A stretch of DNA of 8,718 nt from an uncultured Chloroflexota bacterium (GTDB lineage Bacteria > Chloroflexota > Anaerolineae > Aggregatilineales > Phototrophicaceae). Under the pieces are notes generated by a model. The model had not been told where the DNA came from. It ran no database searches and was given only the letters and a program-made list of their open reading frames with translations. The position numbers were made by a program, and so were the translations under genes. This document shows, in pieces, positions 4,827-8,718 of this stretch. The stretch's first letter is position 1. Each line of letters begins with the position of its first letter. The DNA lies in assembly GCA_937870805.1 (NCBI GenBank), contig CALMZT010000409.1, forward strand, positions 1 to 8,718. Direction: 5' to 3'.

Positions 4827-5399
4827 TTAAAAAGGCATAAAACCTAAAATCAGTTCGATGATTTTGCGAATGACTCCAAAGACAGCCGCAATTAATGGAA
4901 TCAGAAAACCCGCAACGTTGACGAAGAAAAAGACAAACAGTGAGGTAAAGCCAAATATAACCAGTGGCGTAAGCGGACCGAAGTTCACTTCTGCCAAGCC
5001 CCGAATATAACCAAACGCTGTTCCGGTATTAGCTGCAATATCATTGAGGCTCGACAGCGCAACAGGTGTTCCGCTGAAATTGGTTATCGGAATATCTGTT
5101 GACCCAATCATGGCGTTTAAGGTTGCAATTCCTCCGGCAAGCGTGCCTGTATCTACAAATGGGGTATAGGTGGGGATGACAAACGGTGTGTTGGTGGGTT
5201 GTGGTGTGCCGCCAGGTGTGGGCGTTGGCGCGATCACCGTGAAGATCATCGTCGGGATAGGTGTGGGGGACTGTAAATCAGGTAAGCTGGGCAGACTCCA
5301 GGGCAAAGGACCACAGGGCAAATAGGGATCGCAATTCTGAGCGAATGCCACGCTCGTAAAGACCAAAAGCACAATGAGAAAGCCTATGATAATTTTCAT
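4827..5399 (-). CDS. Secreted protein with C-terminal membrane anchor (190 aa)
   Basis: A signal peptide (MKIIIGFLIVLLVFTSVAFA, cleavage before QN) leads to a Cys/Pro-rich stretch and a Thr/Pro linker (about 44-83). A small domain follows (about 84-140), then a long hydrophobic region at about 145-188 (PLVIFGFTSLFVFFFVNVAG, then FLIPLIAAVFGVIRKIIELI). That probably forms one or two TM helices plus an amphipathic end. The ATG overlaps the adhesin stop by 4 bp (ATGA), with GAGGTGA about ten bases upstream. The hydrophobic ending resembles the C-terminus of the upstream adhesin (FGVIFTLLALLFGLIRDVIN), so the two may pack together in the membrane. By position it is the best candidate for a pVI-like partner of the pIII-like protein (inference). 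Confidence 0.8.
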   Translation of the reverse strand: MKIIIGFLIVLLVFTSVAFAQNCDPYLPCGPLPWSLPSLPDLQSPTPIPTMIFTVIAPTPTPGGTPQPTNTPFVIPTYTPFVDTGTLAGGIATLNAMIGSTDIPITNFSGTPVALSSLNDIAANTGTAFGYIRGLAEVNFGPLTPLVIFGFTSLFVFFFVNVAGFLIPLIAAVFGVIRKIIELILGFMPF

Positions 5400-8300
5400 A
5401 CGGCTGCTGTCACCTCGCTAAACTTCTGTCTGAGCTTAGATATGACCCACAAGATCAGTTCAAATGAGCCGTAGCTAATCATCAGGACAATCAAAATACT
5501 GCCTTCCTCTCCAGGAGTAAAAATGGTGTTGTTTAAAATATAAAAAGGCAGGCACAGGTAATTACCAGAAGGGTCTGTTTCACAGCTTGGTAGACCAGGA
5601 ATTGCTGTAGGAGTAGCACTATTCCAGCTATTGAGAATTGTTAAGAATAGGTTGATGACATCTCGAATAAGACCGAACAGCAGCGCTAACAGGGTAAAGA
5701 TCACCCCAAAGATACCAGAAATGAGCAGGCTCAGCAGATTGTACACTGCCCCTATCAGCAGATTAATTGTGTTGAGAATGCCGTTGACCAGACTCGTGAG
5801 AAAGTCAAACAGCCCTGTACCACACCCGCCGGTAAAAAAGTTAATGATACTGTCTATCCAGTTGGAGCCGCATTCCGTATTGGTCGCCTGAATCGTCGTG
5901 ACATTGCCGATAGCGATATTTCTAAAGTGACCATTGAGCCAGGGAAATAGATCACTGCTGAGCCATTGAACATTATAGAAATACGATGCTTTCCAATATC
6001 TGATTTGCCAACCGCTAAGCCTGTAAATTTCATAGGTGGTGTTACGAATCTGTCGCAACACAATCATTAAGTCACACTGAAAGAAACGGTTGAACTGTCG
6101 CCACAGCCATACTGTCCAGGATGATAGAAGCTGGTCTTGCGGGCGTGTCACCGCCTGGCAATCAATACCAATGATGTCATCCCCCTGGTCAACGCCGAAA
6201 TCACCGCGCAAACACGCTCGGTCAATGCCTACGCCTAACACGCCTGGAACTGCTGTCGTGACGGTGGGGCGTATGGTGATCGTGCCAGTGGTATCCACGT
6301 CAATCGTGATAAACGCCTGGAAAGAGACTGTGCCAACGGTGACACCCTGCCGCTCGGCGGCAAGCGCAAACTCTGAAAAAGTAGTTGTATCCGTTGAACT
6401 GGGACCCTGCAATGTCACCCAGTCCGCGCCGGAGTCTGGAAATTGATATTCCATCTGGACGGTAGAAGTATAGTCTGTGCGGCTGATTTCAACGCCCGGC
6501 TCAGTCCAGATATACACGTCAACATAAAGCTGAAAGGTGGTATCCGGTTCATCGGCGGGTAACGTTGCCTCCTGTGCGAATGTGTCTAACGATGGCACGG
6601 TGATCGAGCCGTCGCGCTGCCCTACGCCTTCGCTTACGTCCCAATTGGCATCACCCTGATCGAACAGGGGATTGCTGAAATAACAACTCGTAGGCTGCCC
6701 GGCAACATCGCCGCTCGTGACGCAGATAGACAATACCTTGATAGACGCACTGGAAATATTTTTAACCTGGACTGTCCAATAGTCGGTGAGGTCTGCTAGA
6801 TGTACAGCGGCGGCAATCGTGAGCGTAAACCGCTCACCAACAGGCGCAGTGAGATAATGCCGCTCTACGGTAGTCCCTAACTTAAGCTCTATTTGCCCGC
6901 CGGGATCTACAGCCTCCACATCGACCGACAGGCTGTACTCGGTTGTTGGCTCTAGTGCCATCACCTGGCGAACGAGAGCGCCACTGCTGATAAGCGTAAA
7001 GCCGGGATTGTCAAAGGTGACATTGCCCACAGTGGAGCGACCATCGGCATTCGCAACACGCAGTTCAGGGTCTGTACCTAAACAGTTGGCAAAGCGCGGG
7101 TTAGTATTGGTGCAAGGGGAATCACTACTTGGATAACGAGTAAGTCTGGGATAGAGGCGTTGCGGTATACCACCAGCTTTTAAAAATTGTCCAACAAACC
7201 CGTTTGCGGTGATGTATGTGCGAAATGTGACAGTTGCCCCCAGTGAACCACTGAGGCTCACATCTCCGTCAATGGATGCACCCCCTTGGATACTTGCTGC
7301 GATAGAAGTCAATTCATAATTGGTTTGATTGAGAAGCTGTATTGTTTCTCCGATCACACAGCCCTCACCAATCTCTTGCCCTAAGGTCACATACGCGGGG
7401 GCATTGTAGACCAAATAGGTTAGCTCAAAATCACCAAAGGAAACAACCACTTTGTAAGCCAAAACTAAATCAAGTTTGTACCCTTGGTTGCCATCTTGCG
7501 TAATTTCGTCGGGCAGATAAACAACACAGATTCCGAAGATCACCCCATACCCGCAAATGGGATCAGTTGCTACTAACGGGGCTAGATAGGTGACAGTGCC
7601 GGCAACAGCACTATGCACCGGCACATGAAAATTTGCGCTAAAAGAATTTACCCATAAGTTGGTACTCCCGAATGTTGCGCCAAGACTCGCCGCATAGGGT
7701 CGATCAAACATTTCCCATTGTGGGTGTTCATCTTCGTCGCTTAGCGGGCGTATCCAATCCCCTGTAGGATAATCACACCACACGGTAAGGTTATCAATGC
7801 TCAGATTGATGACGTAGGTTGCCGGGTCAGGCATACCCGTCAGACTTGCCGCAAAGCGCAGCGACCATGCATCCATCGGCGCGGTGTTGTCCAGTGCCAC
7901 AGCGACCCGTGTATATGCCCCTTCCACGGCACCAAGTTCAGAAAAGGTAAAGCTCTGTGTAAAGCTGAAATCGGCGGGGGTTGCGGGCGTCACAATAGCG
8001 GCACTGCCGTCGTCATCAGAGGCGAAAAAGAACGCGCTGTCATCTGTACCGCCGTTCCCATTAGTCGTAAAGAATACATCAAACTCGACATAGTTAATGA
8101 CACAAGCGCTCCACGGTATAGCGACAGCATCAAGGTTCGTGACACTCTGGTTGTAGTCGATGATCGCAGCCGCTTGACGCGGACCGGCATCAAAATTGTT
8201 GTTAAAGGTATAAATACAACCGAGTCCGTCCACACCACAGCTTGAGAGCCATTCCTCACCATTCCAAAAGGTATCATCCCCGTAAAAATCATCGCTGCCG

Positions 8301-8434
8301 CCGTTGGACAGATTGAAATCCGTCTGATAAATGATCGTCGGGGTTGTCTGAGCCGAAACGGTAGGCGGGCTGCTCACGAAAACGAAAATGAATATCAGGG
8401 GGAGGAGAGAGAGGATTTTTCGCAATCGCCGCAT
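5396..8434 (-). CDS. Large secreted multi-domain adhesin with C-terminal membrane anchor, pIII-like by position (1012 aa)
   Basis: Numbering is from the chosen start. The signal peptide covers residues 1-29 (MRRLRKILSLLPLIFIFVFV, ending SAQ). A beta-rich jelly-roll or lectin-like domain follows (about 30-220), then a region resembling a degenerate M23/LytM fold (about 240-365; HSAVAGTVTYL and VTLGQEIGEG). Two further carbohydrate-binding-like modules lie at about 455-575 and 585-742, the second opening FSNPLFDQGDANW. A Cys-containing segment leads to several hydrophobic helices (about 860-933) and a last TM helix (978-1000) with a basic tail. Many cysteines suggest disulfides. The ATG at 8434 gives a proper signal peptide and has GGAAAGG nine bases upstream. 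An in-frame ATG at 8482 lies in a hairpin stem. Receptor binding is inferred from the architecture and position. Confidence 0.82.
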   Translation of the reverse strand: MRRLRKILSLLPLIFIFVFVSSPPTVSAQTTPTIIYQTDFNLSNGGSDDFYGDDTFWNGEEWLSSCGVDGLGCIYTFNNNFDAGPRQAAAIIDYNQSVTNLDAVAIPWSACVINYVEFDVFFTTNGNGGTDDSAFFFASDDDGSAAIVTPATPADFSFTQSFTFSELGAVEGAYTRVAVALDNTAPMDAWSLRFAASLTGMPDPATYVINLSIDNLTVWCDYPTGDWIRPLSDEDEHPQWEMFDRPYAASLGATFGSTNLWVNSFSANFHVPVHSAVAGTVTYLAPLVATDPICGYGVIFGICVVYLPDEITQDGNQGYKLDLVLAYKVVVSFGDFELTYLVYNAPAYVTLGQEIGEGCVIGETIQLLNQTNYELTSIAASIQGGASIDGDVSLSGSLGATVTFRTYITANGFVGQFLKAGGIPQRLYPRLTRYPSSDSPCTNTNPRFANCLGTDPELRVANADGRSTVGNVTFDNPGFTLISSGALVRQVMALEPTTEYSLSVDVEAVDPGGQIELKLGTTVERHYLTAPVGERFTLTIAAAVHLADLTDYWTVQVKNISSASIKVLSICVTSGDVAGQPTSCYFSNPLFDQGDANWDVSEGVGQRDGSITVPSLDTFAQEATLPADEPDTTFQLYVDVYIWTEPGVEISRTDYTSTVQMEYQFPDSGADWVTLQGPSSTDTTTFSEFALAAERQGVTVGTVSFQAFITIDVDTTGTITIRPTVTTAVPGVLGVGIDRACLRGDFGVDQGDDIIGIDCQAVTRPQDQLLSSWTVWLWRQFNRFFQCDLMIVLRQIRNTTYEIYRLSGWQIRYWKASYFYNVQWLSSDLFPWLNGHFRNIAIGNVTTIQATNTECGSNWIDSIINFFTGGCGTGLFDFLTSLVNGILNTINLLIGAVYNLLSLLISGIFGVIFTLLALLFGLIRDVINLFLTILNSWNSATPTAIPGLPSCETDPSGNYLCLPFYILNNTIFTPGEEGSILIVLMISYGSFELILWVISKLRQKFSEVTAAV

Positions 8435-8453
8435 ACCCGCATACCTTTCCACA

Positions 8454-8482
8454 ATGCCCGGCGGTTCATTAACGCCGGGCAT
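8454..8482 (-). terminator. Strong stem-loop between coat-like gene and adhesin gene
   Basis: A perfect 10-bp stem (ATGCCCGGCG / CGCCGGGCAT) with a 9-base loop lies 23 bases after the coat-like stop and 19 bases before the adhesin start. On the minus-strand transcript no U-run follows (it continues UGUGGAAAGG), so it is not a canonical intrinsic terminator. It may attenuate transcription or protect the 3' end of the coat mRNA, making much more coat than adhesin. The position matches the terminator between genes VIII and III of M13/fd. Confidence 0.65.
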
Positions 8483-8505
8483 ATAACGAATATTTCTCCC
8501 ACGCC

Positions 8506-8718
8506 CTACTTGCGGAAGGCGTTAAGGATGGACGAACCGACTTTCTCGACGAGGGCGATGGCAATCGAGATTGCGATACCAATCGCCAGAATCGGGAGAA
8601 AGATCGGGACCCAAATGTTGACCTGAGCAATCAGCACGTTTGCATCAAACGAGATGGACGACTGCGCGAAGGACGGCGCGACGGTGAGGCTCAGCATCAG
8701 AGACAACACCACGATAAA
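8506..8718 (-). CDS. Small secreted membrane peptide, candidate pVIII-like major coat protein (5' end cut by window)
   Basis: The frame is open to the window edge (reading FIVVLSLMLSLTVAPSFA), so the true start with its basic signal-peptide N-region lies outside; the GTG at 8712 is probably internal. Cleavage after PSFA leaves a mature peptide of about 52 residues. It has a short polar, slightly acidic N-terminus (QSSISFDANVLIAQVN), one TM helix (about 18-39, WVPIFLPILAIGIAISIAIA), and an amphipathic, basic end (VEKVGSSILNAFRK). Size and layout match the mature major coat protein of filamentous phages (about 50 aa; polar, TM, basic). A pilin-like or other small secreted membrane peptide is the alternative. 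It precedes a strong stem-loop and the large adhesin gene. Confidence 0.7.
   Translation of the reverse strand, partial: FIVVLSLMLSLTVAPSFAQSSISFDANVLIAQVNIWVPIFLPILAIGIAISIAIALVEKVGSSILNAFRK

Noticed and set aside
5631..8292. Short open frames on both strands within the adhesin gene
   Set aside because: They are shadows of the long frame, without ribosome sites, operon context or plausible protein features.
8435..8482. Upstream in-frame ATG at 8482 as the start of the large adhesin
   Set aside because: It adds 16 residues before a normal signal peptide, lacks a well-spaced ribosome site, and sits in the base of a perfect hairpin. The ATG at 8434 has GGAAAGG and a proper signal-peptide start.
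8454..8482. Canonical Rho-independent terminator
   Set aside because: The stem is strong but no U-tract follows it on the minus-strand transcript, so only a stem-loop with possible attenuating or stabilising function is supported.
8710..8712. GTG at 8712 as start of the coat-like gene
   Set aside because: The frame is open to the window edge and the signal peptide would lack its basic N-region, so the true start is almost surely outside.
1..8718. CRISPR array, tRNA, rRNA or insertion sequence
   Set aside because: No regularly spaced identical repeats, cloverleaf-forming sequence, rRNA-like stretch or transposase with terminal repeats was seen.

Overview
The window looks like part of a small mobile genetic element, most likely a temperate filamentous-phage-like (inovirus-like) prophage or a related circular element. 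The host is probably a Chloroflexota bacterium of the Anaerolineae type. The host guess rests on the Thr/Pro-rich extracytoplasmic linkers (TPTATPTPT style) in several secreted proteins, a habit I associate with that phylum; no ribosomal or housekeeping gene is present to confirm it. The phage reading is an inference from gene order, sizes, topology and the regulatory switch. The two decisive inovirus hallmarks, a pI/Zot-type ATPase and a replication initiator, are not in the window.

Right and central part (8718 down to 2382, minus strand): one compact operon in which most neighbours overlap by a few bases or lie within a few bases of each other. It starts with a secreted single-TM peptide of about 52 mature residues resembling a pVIII-type major coat protein (cut by the window edge). 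A strong stem-loop follows, then a very large secreted protein of about 1012 aa with beta-rich jelly-roll-like modules and a hydrophobic C-terminal anchor (pIII-like by position and design). Next come two signal-peptide proteins with a TM segment (190 and 180 aa), a TM protein with a long Thr/Pro-rich exterior (241 aa), a basic soluble protein (122 aa), and three small membrane proteins (39, about 71 and 141 aa). The order coat, hairpin, adhesin, small membrane proteins parallels the structural block of M13/fd.

Middle-left part (1156 to 2444, plus strand): an immunity-like cassette with an XRE-family repressor of 109 aa and, 8 bp downstream, a membrane-anchored Mrr-like nuclease of 316 aa with a 2-TM N-terminus, an 11-residue tandem-repeat linker and a PD-(D/E)xK domain (GVD...QCK). 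Its 3' end overlaps the converging late operon by 63 bp.

Left part (1008 down to 1, minus strand): a leftward operon of a small helix-turn-helix protein (Cro-like by position), a 54-aa GTG-started two-helix membrane protein, a 94-aa TM plus coiled-coil protein, a 69-aa two-TM protein, and the first 39 codons of an unrecognised gene leaving the window.

Between the two divergent units (1009-1155) lies a control region with a leftward promoter carrying a perfect TTGACA box, a probable rightward promoter, and four related G5-containing sites (consensus near WWWGGGGGTW). One site sits inside the spacer of each promoter. This looks like a lysogeny switch: the repressor would shut off the leftward operon while the repressor and the membrane nuclease are expressed together.
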